64,000 nucleotides of DNA from Streptomyces sp. NBC_01314 (GCF_041435215.1 NZ_CP108394.1:5766001-5830000); one strand, 5' to 3'; shown: positions 34,637 through 45,938, counted from the stretch's first letter. Made by a program: numbers and translations. The notes: generated by a model not told the origin, from the sequence alone.

Positions 34637-34752
34637 GCCGATCGAGGGCGGGCCGGGGGGCGAGGGCGGGCGGATGAGGTCGCCACGGCCCTGAGGCCTC
34701 GGGGTCCGACCCTCGGGTGCAGGACGCGTGGGACATGTCTGTGGGGTGTGAC

Positions 34753-34792
34753 ACGCCTGTGCGGCGCTGCTTCGGCACCGCCGCACAGGCGT
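34753..34792. terminator. 14-bp perfect stem terminator
   Basis: acgcctgtgcggcg (34753-34766) pairs with cgccgcacaggcgt (34779-34792) over a 12-nt loop, followed by a short ttt. It insulates the downstream hotdog-thiolase operon. Confidence 0.85.
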
Positions 34793-34864
34793 TTCCGGTG
34801 ATCTCGTGAGTGTTCGCACGAGGTGCCTCGGCGACCTTGACAGTTCCGGCGCCAGTTCCTTCAA

Positions 34865-34881
34865 TCTGACGGACAGTCAGA
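34865..34881. promoter_or_regulatory. TetR-type palindromic operator TCTGAC-N5-GTCAGA
   Basis: Perfect 6-5-6 palindrome tctgac-ggaca-gtcaga ending 19 bases before the start of the first hotdog gene, in promoter position. The size and spacing suit a TetR-family repressor. No regulator gene is adjacent. Confidence 0.6.
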
Positions 34882-34900
34882 AAACTTCGGAGGGGGAACG

Positions 34901-35946
34901 GTGGCGGTGACCGAGGACCTGTCCGTACGGCTCAAGGCCTACGAAGGGCGCGCGGCCGTCATCGGCGGCCGTGGCAAGGATCCCGTCAACTCGCCCATGA
35001 TCCGGCACTGGTGCGAGGCCATGGGGGACACCAACCCCGCGTACACCGGACCGGACGCCATCGCTCCGCCCACCATGCTCCAGGTGTGGACGATGGGCGG
35101 GCTGAGCGGGCACGAGACCCGCTCGGCGCCGTACGGCGAACTCCTCGCGCTGCTCGACGGCGCCGGGTACACCTCCGTCGTCGCCACCGACTGCGAGCAG
35201 GAGTATCTGCGGGCGCTGCGGCCGGGGGACGAGATCGTGTTCGACTCGGTCATCGAGTCGGTGTCGGAGCGGAAGACCACCAGGCTCGGCACGGGGTACT
35301 TCGTCACGACCCGTATGGATGTGCGAGTCGGCGAGGGAGGCGACGAACTCGTCGGCACCCATCGCTTCCGAATCCTCAAGTACGCGCCGGCCAACGCCCC
35401 CGGCGAACGCGCCCAGGCCGACGATCAGGGCGAGCGCGGGCCCCGGCTCCGGGAGCAACAGCCCCAGGAAGTACAGGAGCGACAGCCCCAAGAAGCGCAG
35501 AAACAACAGCCCCAGGAAGTAAAGGCCCAGGAAGAAAAGCCCCGGCGCCCCCGCCCCGTCGTCAACCGCGACAACGCCGGTTTCTGGGAAGGCGTCCAGC
35601 GCCACCGCCTCCTCATCCAACGCTGTTCCGACTGCGCCACGCTTCGTCTCCCCTGGCTTCCGGGCTGCAACGCGTGCGGTTCGCCCGAGTGGGACACGGT
35701 CGAGGCGAGCGGCGACGGCACGGTCCACTCGTACGTCGTCATGCACCACCCGCCCTTCCCGGCCTTCGATCCGCCGTACGCCGTGGGGCTGATCGAGCTG
35801 GCGGAAGGGGTGCGGATCGTCAGCAACGTCATCGGGGTGCCGTACGACAAGGTGCGGATCGGGATGTCCGTTCGGCTCGAATTCGCGCGTTACGACGAGG
35901 AGTTGGAGTTGCCGGTGTTCCGCGTGGAAGAGGAGGCGACGCGCGT

Positions 35947-35950
<4 letters not shown>
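34901..35950 (+). CDS. ChsH2-like protein: N-terminal hotdog dehydratase fused to DUF35 OB-fold
   Basis: The 349-residue protein combines a MaoC/FAS1_DH-type hotdog domain (about 1-165; INS-like VNSPMIRHWCEAMGDTNPAY, PPTMLQVWTMGG) with a C-terminal DUF35 domain (about 225-345) whose zinc ribbon has four cysteines (QRCSDCATLRLPWLPGCNAC). The same layout is found in ChsH2 of mycobacterial steroid side-chain degradation, where the hotdog part pairs with ChsH1 and DUF35 recruits the Ltp2 aldolase; both partner types follow here. The linker (about 170-215) is unusual, with repeated QQPQEVQ/QQPQEVK units. Start GTG at 34901 is preceded by GGAGGGGG. Its stop overlaps the next start (ATGA). Confidence 0.85.
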
Positions 35951-36509
<559 letters not shown>

Positions 36510-36513
<4 letters not shown>

Positions 36514-37676
36514 GCGTACGAACCAAGGATCGGCTCGGCGGTCGTGCCGCGATCGTCGGGATCGGCGCGACCGACTTCTCCAAGGATTCGGGGCGCAGTG
36601 AGCTGCGGCTGGCCGTGGAGGCGGTGCGGGCGGCGCTGGACGACGCGGGGCTGGCGCCGGCGGACGTGGACGGGATGGTGACGTTCACGATGGACACGAG
36701 CCCGGAGATCACGGTCGCGCAGGCGGCCGGCATCGGCGAGCTGTCCTTCTTCTCCCGCGTCCACTACGGCGGCGGCGCCGCGTGCGCGACCGTGCAGCAG
36801 GCGGCGCTCGCGGTCGCGACGGGCGTGGCGGAGGTCGTGGTCTGTTACCGGGCCTTCAACGAACGCTCGGGACGGCGGTTCGGGTCGGGCGTACGGCATC
36901 GGGAGCCGTCGGCGGAGGGCGTGGCGCTGGGCTGGACGCTGCCGTTCGGGCTGCTCACGCCCGCCTCGTGGGTGGCGATGGCGGCGCAGCGCTACCTGCA
37001 CGCGTACGGGCTGACCCCCGAGGCGTTCGGGCACGTGGCCGTGGTCGACCGGAAGTACGCGGCGACGAACCCGGCGGCGTACTTCCACGGCCGTCCCATC
37101 ACCCTCGACGACCACGCGGCCTCGCGCTGGATCGTCGAACCGTTGCGGTTGCTGGACTGCTGCCAGGAGACGGACGGAGGCCAGGCGCTCGTCGTGACCT
37201 CGCTGGAGCGCGCGCGGGATCTGCCGAAGCCGCCCGCCGTGGTCGTGGCGGCCGCCCAGGGCGCGGGCCGGGCACAGCAGCAGATGACCGGCTTCTACGA
37301 GGGTGATCTCACCGGGCTGCCGGAGATGGGCGTCGTCGCCCGGCAGCTGCGGCGGACCTCCGGGCTCGGCCCGGACGACATCGACGTGGGCATCCTGTAC
37401 GACCACTTCACGCCGTTCGTGCTGATGCAGCTGGAGGAGTTCGGGTTCTGCGGGCCGGGGGAGGCGGCGGACTTCGTGGCCGAGGAGCGGCTGCCGCTCA
37501 ACACCCATGGCGGCCAGCTCGGCGAGGCGTATCTGCACGGGATGAACGGCATCGCGGAGGCGGTACGGCAGCTGCGGGGCACCTCCGTGAACCAGGTACC
37601 CGGCGCCGAGCGGGTGCTGGTCACCGCGGGTACCGGGGTGCCGACCTCGGGGTTGGTGCTGGGGACGGACGGGTGA
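36510..37676 (+). CDS. Ltp2-like lipid-transfer/thiolase-fold protein (retro-aldolase type)
   Basis: Thiolase-superfamily protein of 388 residues, of the lipid-transfer protein group. Seen: RAAIVGIGATDFSKDSGRSE at the start, VHYGGGAACATVQQAALAVA, VVCYRAFNERSGRRFG, YDHFTPFVLMQLEEFGFCG and LPLNTHGGQLGEAYLHGMNG (conserved His/Gly of thiolase folds). In steroid degradation Ltp2 cleaves the side-chain adduct as propionyl-CoA with DUF35 help. The substrate here could be a sterol, another branched acyl-CoA or a polyketide. Start ATG at 36510 overlaps the preceding stop. No ring-degradation genes occur in the window. Confidence 0.85.
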
Positions 37677-37871
37677 GCGGTCCGGGTGTGGCGGCTGAAG
37701 GGGGGTTTCGGGCACCCCGGGGTCCGGAGCCGTACAACCTGGGCAGGTCCTTCTCAGAGGTCGTTCTCTCAGGGGTGCACCCTCAGTACCTGGGGGCTGT
37801 TCATCCACCTTCAGTAGGTGGGGTCTGCCCTACTCCTACAACCTGAGGGGGATTCGTCTTCGGGACCTGCG

Positions 37872-37910
37872 GCCGATTTGCCGGGCGGGGCCCGCTCCTA
37901 GCGTGGACCC
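37872..37910 (+). promoter_or_regulatory. Possible leaderless promoter of the SigE-family gene
   Basis: TAGCGT (TAnnnT -10 type) lies about seven bases before the ATG at 37911, with TTGCCG upstream at a slightly short spacing. No Shine-Dalgarno is visible, in keeping with a leaderless transcript. Confidence 0.4.
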
Positions 37911-38627
37911 ATGACCACACCCGTCTGCACCAGCGCTGCGAAGGCCGCTGCACCAGTGACGCGGGCCCTGTCGGCCTCGGCCCGATCGACCCCCGTCCGA
38001 TCGACCCCGGTCCGATCGGCCCCGGCCCGTTCGACCCCGGTCCGATCGGCCCCGGCCCGTTCGACCCCGGTCCGATCGGCCCCGGCCCGTTCGGCCTCGA
38101 CCCGGCCGGCCCTGTCGGGGCTGACGAACCTGTCGTACCCGTCGTTCTCGGCGTACGTGAAGGCCCGCCAGCCGGTGTTGCTGCGGACCGCCCGGTCACT
38201 CACCGCGAACCCGTGCGACGCCGAAGACCTGCTGCAGACCGCGCTGGCCAAGACGTATGTCGCCTGGGAACGCATCGAGGACCACCGGGCCCTCGACGGC
38301 TATGTACGCCGGGCGCTGCTCAACACCCGCACGTCCCAGTGGCGCAAGCGCAAGGTGGACGAGTTCGCGTGCGAAGAACTGCCGGAGCCCGAGGGGGTCC
38401 AGGCCGCCGACCCGGCCGAGCAGCAGTCGCTGCACGACGCGATGTGGCGCGCGATCATGAAGTTGCCGGCGCGGCAGCGGGCCATGGTCGTCCTCAGGTA
38501 CTACGAGGACCTGAGCGAGGTCCAGACGGCCGAGGTCCTCAACGTCTCGGTCGGCACGGTGAAGTCGGCGGTGTCGCGCGCGCTGGGCAAGCTGCGCGAG
38601 GACCCCGAACTGGAACCCGTGCGCTGA
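37911..38627 (+). CDS. SigE-family (ECF-type) RNA polymerase sigma factor with repeat N-terminus
   Basis: Sigma factor of the actinobacterial SigE family, 238 residues. The sigma core starts near residue 75: SFSAYVKARQPVLLRTARSL and CDAEDLLQTALAKTYVAWER (region 2), GYVRRALLNTRTSQWRKRK, then region 4 with LPARQRAMVVLRYYEDLSE and LNVSVGTVKSAVSRALGKLR. The first 65 residues are odd: a Ser/Arg/Pro tract with repeated RSTPVRSAPA encoded by 30-bp DNA repeats (about 37980-38095). The true start could be downstream if this tract is untranslated, but no other good start is near. No anti-sigma gene is adjacent. Transcription is followed by a gene under TetR-type control. Confidence 0.87.
   Translation: MTTPVCTSAAKAAAPVTRALSASARSTPVRSTPVRSAPARSTPVRSAPARSTPVRSAPARSASTRPALSGLTNLSYPSFSAYVKARQPVLLRTARSLTANPCDAEDLLQTALAKTYVAWERIEDHRALDGYVRRALLNTRTSQWRKRKVDEFACEELPEPEGVQAADPAEQQSLHDAMWRAIMKLPARQRAMVVLRYYEDLSEVQTAEVLNVSVGTVKSAVSRALGKLREDPELEPVR
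37980..38095. repeat. 30-bp tandem repeat in the sigma factor N-terminus
   Basis: About three and a half units of a 30-bp repeat around ccggtccgatcggccccgg encode RSTPVRSAPA. The copies are close to identical. Confidence 0.8.
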
Positions 38628-38752
38628 GTCGTTCGTTGGCCTGTCAGGTGGTTCCCGCCTGCTCGGAATCTGACCCGGACCCGGACTGGGGACGGCTCGG
38701 ACTCGGACTCCGCGGGCGACTCTGTCTGATCGATCATCTTGTCCCCTAGTGA

Positions 38753-38768
38753 CATACCGATCGGTATG
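38753..38768. promoter_or_regulatory. TetR-type operator CATACCGATCGGTATG
   Basis: Perfect 16-bp palindrome 60 bases before the acyl-CoA ligase start. The core ATACCGATCGGTAT resembles operators of TetR-family fatty-acid or acyl-CoA regulators in actinobacteria. It differs from the palindrome at 34865, so a different repressor is implied. Confidence 0.7.
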
Positions 38769-38827
38769 CGAGCAGAATCGGCGCGACCGTTACCACCGCG
38801 TAGGCAGAGCCGCCCCGGGAGGACGCC

Positions 38828-40486
<1,659 letters not shown>

Positions 40487-40503
40487 GAAGCGTCGTAGTC
40501 AGG

Positions 40504-40547
40504 TGAGGGTGGGGCGGTGTTTCACGTGAAACACCGCCCCACCCTCA
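40504..40547. terminator. 44-bp perfect palindrome, bidirectional terminator carrying parS
   Basis: A flawless palindrome centred between 40525 and 40526 reads tgagggtggggcggtg up to the parS core and its complement after it. It lies 18 bp after the ligase stop and 13 bp before the end of the convergent PAS gene, so it should terminate both transcripts. Confidence 0.88.
40519..40532. promoter_or_regulatory. parS centromere site (ParB-binding) GTTTCACGTGAAAC
   Basis: Exact match to the Streptomyces parS 14-mer GTTTCACGTGAAAC, bound by ParB during chromosome segregation. It forms the centre of the larger palindromic terminator between convergent genes. Only one copy is present in the window. 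Family knowledge: parS sites cluster around oriC with some outliers. Confidence 0.85.
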
Positions 40548-40559
40548 TGCGTTGCGGGA

Positions 40560-43500
40560 TCAGTTCGTGCCGACTCGTGCCAACAGGTCCACGATCCGGG
40601 TCTGTACGTCGGTGCTCGTCGAGCGTTCCGCGAGGAAGAGGACCGTCTCCCCCGAGGCCAGGCGCGGAAGTTCGGACGGGTCGACGGCGGCGGTGTAGAC
40701 GACGAGCGGGGTGCGGTTCAACTGGCCGTTCGTACGCAGCCAGTCGATGATTCCGGCCTGGCGGCGGTGCACCTGAAGCAGGTCCATCACCACGAGGTTG
40801 GGCCGCATCTGCGCGGCCAGCGTGACCGCGTCCGTGTCCGACGCGGCGCGCGCGACCTGCATGCCACGCCGTTCCAGCGTCGCGGTCAGGGCGAGCGCGA
40901 TCTCCGCGTGCTCCTCGATGAGCAGCACGCGCGGTGGGTGCTGCTCGGAGTCACGCGGCGCGAGCGCCTTCAGCAGGATGGCCGGGTCGGCACCGTACGC
41001 CGCCTCCCGCGTCGCCTGGCCGAGCCCCGCCGTCACGAGGACGGGGACCTCGGCGGCCACGGCGGCCTGGCGCAGCGACTGGAGTGCCGTGCGGGTGATG
41101 GGCCCGGTCAGCGGGTCGACGAACAGGGCGGCCGGGTAGGCGGAGATCTGGGCGTCCACGTCCTCACGGGAGTTCACGATGACGGGCCGGTAGCCGCGGT
41201 CGCTCAGCGCCTGGTGGGTCGTCGCGTCCGGCGCGGGCCACACCAGCAGCCGGCGGGGGTTGTCCAGCGGCTCCGGCGGCAACTCGTCGTCCATCGGCTG
41301 TGGATGCGGCCGGTCAGGGACCTCCACCGCACCGCCGGGCCCGTCGAGCGGCTCGGGACCTTCGTCCGCGTTCACATCGGGCGCCCCTATGGCATACGAC
41401 CGCCCGGCACCCTCGGTACGGCCCGTCAGCCGGGCCTGCCCGGCGAGGGACGGCTGCGGCGGGAGCGGAACCTGCCCGGCGAGGGACGGCTGCGCGGGCA
41501 ACGGGGCCTGGCCGGCGAGCGAGGGCTGCGACACCTGCGCGGCTGCCTGGGCCTGAGGCGGGGTCTGGCCGGCGCCGATGCGGAGGCCGGTGCCGTTGGT
41601 CGGGGTGGACTGCGGGTGGGGGCGCGCGCCGGTCTCGGGGCGGTCGCCGGTCGGCTGGGGCGGTGTCCCGAGCTTCCGGCGCCTGCCGGAACCGCCGGGT
41701 TGGTTCGGGGCGGGCGTGGCTCCGGCCTGGGGCTGCGCCTGCGCGCCTGCCTGGACCTGCGCTTGCGCCTGGGGGCCGCCCTGGCGGGAGAACGGGACGC
41801 CCTGGCCGAGCGTCCGCACACTGATCGCCCGTTCGTGGGTGGAGCTGGGGTCGACGGGGGCGGGAGCGGGGGCCGGGTTCGTCGGCGTGGCCTGCGCCTG
41901 CGCCTGCGCCTGCGCCTGCGCCTGGGCCTGGGCCTGGGCGGCCGGGGCCGTGGCCTCGGCGGGCAACGGCTGCGCGGCGCGCGGCTGCTGCTGGACGGCG
42001 ACCTCCGGCGGCAGCGGGGTTCCCGAGGAGGGGGTCGACTGAGGGGGCAGCGGCACCTGCGGAGGAGCTACGGGGATGCCGGCGCCGAAGGTCGCGTGGC
42101 GGGGGTCGGGCCAGGACTGGGCCTGGGGCGCGCCGGGGGCCGCACCCTGAGCGGGGACGGGCTGCTGGGTGCCGGGCACACCTTGGGCGGGTACGGGTTG
42201 GGCGGTGCCCTGGACCGGCTGTGCGCTCTGCACGGCCTGAACCCCTTGTACGCCCTGTACCCCCTGAACTCCCGGTACGAGGACGGACTGGCCGAGGGCG
42301 CCGACCTGCGCGGGCACCTGCTGCGGGCCACCGGGGGCCCCGTGCGGCGGGACGGCGCCCTGTGCGGCGACGTGTTGTCCGACCGCGGGCTGTCCGACGG
42401 CGGGCTGTCCGGGGCCGGCCTGGGCGGCAGCGGCCTGTGCGGCGAGAGCTTGCCCGGTGGCCGCCTGCCCGGGGAGGGCCTGCCCGACGGCTGCCTGGGT
42501 GGCGCCCCCGGGAACCCCCTGCGGAGCGACGGGCTGACCGGGAGCAGCGGCAACGGCGGCCTGGGAGGGTGGCACCTGCTGCGGGCCGCCTTGCACACCC
42601 TGGGCGGCAAGGGGCCGCGGGCCGCCCAGGACAGCCTGGGCGGACACGGGCTGCGCGGAGGCCATCGCTGCGCCCTGCGCGAGCACGGGCTGCCCCGGTC
42701 CTCCCTGAGCGAGTCCCGGCTGTCCCGGTACCTCCTGCGCGGGAGCACCCTGGGCGGACACCCCTTGCGCGGGCGCCATCATGGCTACGCCGTCACCCTG
42801 CCCGGGAGCGGGCTGTCGTACCGCCCGGCGGCGACCTGTCGGGGTGGGCACCGGGTGCGGCTGCGGCGGTGTGTGGTCGTCGGCCGGGCTGTGCGGCGCG
42901 GCGTCATGCCGACCGTCGTCGACACCACCGGCCGGGACCCCCGACACCTGTGCCGCGGCGGCCACTTGACCCACGCCGGGGACCTGCCCGGCACCGGCGG
43001 CCTGACCCCGACCCACGCCCGGGGCCTGCCCCGCAGCAGTGCCTTGAACGGCGCCGACGGCCTGGCCCGCGCCGACTACCTGACCCGCACCCGGGCCGAC
43101 GACGCCACCCGGCGCCACCGCGCCGACCTGCGGGATCTGCTGCCCGATGTCACCGACCTGCTGTCCGATGCCGGCGGCGGGCACCGGCCCTCCGGCGAGC
43201 GCGGGTCCTCCGGTGGGGGGCACAACTCCCCCTGGCGGCACGGGTCCCGCAGCCTGCGCAGGCCCCCCGGCGGGAACCGGCTGTCCAGTGGGAAGCGGCT
43301 GCCCCGCAGCGGCAGGGACCAAGCCCCCGCCCGCGCCGACCGCACCCTGGCCGCCCTCACTGCCGTACCCCTCCACGCCCTGTACGGGCACGGCGGTTCC
43401 GGCAGGCAGAGGCAGAGGCAGAGGCAGAGGCAGAGGCAGAGGCAGAGGCATGGGCATGGGCATCGGCATGGGAGCGCCGGGCGCACCTGGCCCCGCGGCC

Positions 43501-45938
43501 AGGGGTACCGGACCGAGTCCGGCCGCCTGCGCGTACTCGGGCCCACGGTCGGCCTCGGCCGGCGGCAGCGCGAAGACGGCTCGCGCGCCCGGCTCGGGCG
43601 TGGCGGCGCGCTCCTCCGCGCTGGCGAGGGCGCGACGACGGCGTCCGGTGGGCTGCTGGGCGCCGGACGCCTCGCCGGAGCCGGCGTCGGCCGCGGTCTC
43701 CTCGGTGACCGGGCTCGGCGCTGCGGGCAGCGCCGGTGGCAGAGCGTTCTGCGCGGCGGGTTCCCGGCGGGCGCGCCGCCCGCCGGGTGCGGGCACACCC
43801 TGCGGCGGCACTGTCCCGCCCAGTCCGTTGGCGGCGGCAGCGGCACCCGCCGCGTGCTCGGCCGCCATGACGACCGCGCCCTCGGCGGCCACGGCCTCAC
43901 CGCCGGCTTCGGCGGAGGTACCACGCCCACGCCGCCGCCCGGTACCCCCAGCGCCCTCGGCCTCGGCGCCCTGCGCGGGCACGGGGCCCTCCCCGGCACC
44001 GGCGGCCGAAACACCGTCCGCCGCACCAGCCGCGACCGCCGCCTCCTCCGCCCTGCGCCTGCGCCGCCCGGTCGGGGCGACAGCGCCCTCGGGGGCCTGG
44101 CTCTCGGGAGCGTCCTCGCTCTCCAGGAACGCGTCCACCGACGACCGCCGCGCACGCCTGCGTCCACCACCGACGGGGGCCTGCTCCGACAGGGCGACCT
44201 CGGCACCGGTGGCCATGGGTCCGGAGTCGGCCTCGGCGCCCGTCGCAACGGGCAGCGCCGCGGCGGGCATGGCCCCGGCACCGCCACCCAGCGGTACCTC
44301 CAGCACATACGCGCTGCCGCTCATCCCCGGCACCTCGACCGTCTGGAGCACACCACCGTGCGCCCGCACGATCCCCTGGACGATCGGCTGGTGCACCGGG
44401 TCTCCCCCGGCGTACGGTCCGCGCACCTCGATCCGGACGACCTCACCGCGCTGCGCGGCCGCCACGACGACCGTGTTGTCCATGTAGCCACCGGCGGACA
44501 GGGGCGCGTTGCCCGTCGCGTCGACACCGGCGACATCCGCGACGAGATGCGCGAGCGCGGTCGCGAGCCGCACCTGGTCCACCTCGGCCTCGATGGGCGG
44601 CGCGTGCACGGCGAACTGCACCCGACCCGGCCCGACCAGCTCCACGGCCCCGTCGACACCGGCCGCGACGACCGCGTCGAGCATGACGGCCGTACGCACG
44701 AGACCGTCCTCGCCCGTGTCGATCCGCTGGTAGCCGAGCACGTTGTCGATGAGCGTCGTGATCCGCGAGTACCCGGCGGTCAGGTGATGCAGCACCTGGT
44801 TGGCCTCGGGCCACAGCTGCCCGGCGTCGTCGGCGGCGAGCGTGCCCAGTTCACCGCGGAGTTGGTCGAGCGGGCCGCGCAGCGAGGTGCCCAGCACGGC
44901 GAGCAGCTGCTCGTGCCGTGCGGCCAGCGCCTCGTACCGGTCCTTCTCGCGCTCCCCGAGCGCCGCGTACCGCTCGTCGCCGGCGGCGAGCTCCTCGGCG
45001 TGCTGCTCGCTCAGCTCGGCCAGCTCGGCGGTGTGCTCCTCCCGGACGTTCGCGAGTTCCTCGGCGTGCTCCTTGGCGAGCCGCTCCAGCTCCTCCGCGT
45101 GCGTCTCGGCCTCGGAGTCCTTCTCCTCGGCGAGCTTGTCGTACGGCCGCCGGTCGGTGAACGTCATCACGGCACCGACGAGCTGATCCCCGTCACGCAC
45201 CGGCGCGGTCGTCAGGTCGACCGACACCTTCTCGCCGTTCTTCGACCACAGCACCTGCCCGCGCACCCGGTGCTTGCGCCCGGACCGCAGGGTGTCCGCG
45301 AGCGGCGACTCGCCGTACGGGAAGGGAGCGCCGTCCTCGCGCGAGTGCAGCACGAGCGTGTGCAGCTCGCGTCCGCCGAGGTCGCTGGCCCGATAACCCA
45401 GTATCTGGGAGGCGGCCGGATTGACGAGGACGATCCGCCCGTCCGTGTCCGTCCCGACCACACCCTCGGACGCCGCCCGCAAAATCATCTCGGTCTGCCG
45501 TTGCGAACGTGCGAGTTCGGCCTCGGTGTCGACGGTGCCCGAAAGATCCCGTACGACCAGCATGAGCAGCTCGTCATTGGCAGAGCCGTAACCGTCGTAC
45601 GCCTGCTGCCCGTTCTCCAGATTCGCGCTTGTGACCTCGACCGGGAACTCGCTGCCGTCGGTCCGGCGGGCGGTCATACGGGTCGGCTTGGTCCGTCCCG
45701 TCGGGTCCATGGTGTCGGGCCGCCGCATGGAGCCCGGGATGAGCCGGGAGTCGAACTCGGGCAGCAGGTCCAGCAACCCGCGCCCGACCAACGCGGTCCC
45801 GGGAGTCTCGAAGGCCTCCAGCGCGATCGTGTTGGCGTTGACGACGGTCCCATTGGCGTTGACCAGCACCAACGCGTCGGGAAGTGCGTCCAGTATGGCT
45901 GCGAGGCGAGCAGCGCCTCGGGATGGCCTGCTGCTCAC
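40560..45938 (-). CDS. Giant PAS-PAS / degenerate histidine-kinase / receiver protein with low-complexity core
   Basis: A 1792-residue signalling protein. Order: two PAS domains (about 10-110, LAAILDALPDALVLVN; about 130-260, EMILRAASEGVVGTDTDGRI); a coiled coil rich in HAEEL repeats (about 265-340); a kinase-like region (about 340-550); about 1000 residues of Ala/Gln/Pro/Gly-rich sequence; and two receiver-like domains (about 1565-1790; DPLTGP and VVMDLLQ, the latter with the candidate phosphoacceptor Asp). The H-box reads LGTSLRGPLDQL, with Thr where the phosphoacceptor His of SHELRTPL should be, and the N-box Asn is not evident (LAHLVADVAG), so autophosphorylation is unlikely. Start GTG at 45938 has GGGAGG nine bases upstream. 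The low-complexity part includes PMPMPM/PLPLPL and AQAQAQ runs encoded by hexamer repeats. It looks like a scaffold or sensor hub. Confidence 0.88.
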   Translation of the reverse strand: MSSRPSRGAARLAAILDALPDALVLVNANGTVVNANTIALEAFETPGTALVGRGLLDLLPEFDSRLIPGSMRRPDTMDPTGRTKPTRMTARRTDGSEFPVEVTSANLENGQQAYDGYGSANDELLMLVVRDLSGTVDTEAELARSQRQTEMILRAASEGVVGTDTDGRIVLVNPAASQILGYRASDLGGRELHTLVLHSREDGAPFPYGESPLADTLRSGRKHRVRGQVLWSKNGEKVSVDLTTAPVRDGDQLVGAVMTFTDRRPYDKLAEEKDSEAETHAEELERLAKEHAEELANVREEHTAELAELSEQHAEELAAGDERYAALGEREKDRYEALAARHEQLLAVLGTSLRGPLDQLRGELGTLAADDAGQLWPEANQVLHHLTAGYSRITTLIDNVLGYQRIDTGEDGLVRTAVMLDAVVAAGVDGAVELVGPGRVQFAVHAPPIEAEVDQVRLATALAHLVADVAGVDATGNAPLSAGGYMDNTVVVAAAQRGEVVRIEVRGPYAGGDPVHQPIVQGIVRAHGGVLQTVEVPGMSGSAYVLEVPLGGGAGAMPAAALPVATGAEADSGPMATGAEVALSEQAPVGGGRRRARRSSVDAFLESEDAPESQAPEGAVAPTGRRRRRAEEAAVAAGAADGVSAAGAGEGPVPAQGAEAEGAGGTGRRRGRGTSAEAGGEAVAAEGAVVMAAEHAAGAAAAANGLGGTVPPQGVPAPGGRRARREPAAQNALPPALPAAPSPVTEETAADAGSGEASGAQQPTGRRRRALASAEERAATPEPGARAVFALPPAEADRGPEYAQAAGLGPVPLAAGPGAPGAPMPMPMPMPLPLPLPLPLPLPLPAGTAVPVQGVEGYGSEGGQGAVGAGGGLVPAAAGQPLPTGQPVPAGGPAQAAGPVPPGGVVPPTGGPALAGGPVPAAGIGQQVGDIGQQIPQVGAVAPGGVVGPGAGQVVGAGQAVGAVQGTAAGQAPGVGRGQAAGAGQVPGVGQVAAAAQVSGVPAGGVDDGRHDAAPHSPADDHTPPQPHPVPTPTGRRRAVRQPAPGQGDGVAMMAPAQGVSAQGAPAQEVPGQPGLAQGGPGQPVLAQGAAMASAQPVSAQAVLGGPRPLAAQGVQGGPQQVPPSQAAVAAAPGQPVAPQGVPGGATQAAVGQALPGQAATGQALAAQAAAAQAGPGQPAVGQPAVGQHVAAQGAVPPHGAPGGPQQVPAQVGALGQSVLVPGVQGVQGVQGVQAVQSAQPVQGTAQPVPAQGVPGTQQPVPAQGAAPGAPQAQSWPDPRHATFGAGIPVAPPQVPLPPQSTPSSGTPLPPEVAVQQQPRAAQPLPAEATAPAAQAQAQAQAQAQAQAQATPTNPAPAPAPVDPSSTHERAISVRTLGQGVPFSRQGGPQAQAQVQAGAQAQPQAGATPAPNQPGGSGRRRKLGTPPQPTGDRPETGARPHPQSTPTNGTGLRIGAGQTPPQAQAAAQVSQPSLAGQAPLPAQPSLAGQVPLPPQPSLAGQARLTGRTEGAGRSYAIGAPDVNADEGPEPLDGPGGAVEVPDRPHPQPMDDELPPEPLDNPRRLLVWPAPDATTHQALSDRGYRPVIVNSREDVDAQISAYPAALFVDPLTGPITRTALQSLRQAAVAAEVPVLVTAGLGQATREAAYGADPAILLKALAPRDSEQHPPRVLLIEEHAEIALALTATLERRGMQVARAASDTDAVTLAAQMRPNLVVMDLLQVHRRQAGIIDWLRTNGQLNRTPLVVYTAAVDPSELPRLASGETVLFLAERSTSTDVQTRIVDLLARVGTN
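41890..41940. repeat. 6-bp repeat encoding (AQ)n
   Basis: Consecutive cctgcg/cctggg hexamers encode an Ala-Gln run in the low-complexity core of the PAS protein. Confidence 0.8.
43401..43470. repeat. 6-bp repeat encoding (PL)n(PM)n
   Basis: About seven ggcaga hexamers followed by ggcatg/ggcatc hexamers encode alternating Pro-Leu then Pro-Met in the PAS protein. Confidence 0.85.
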
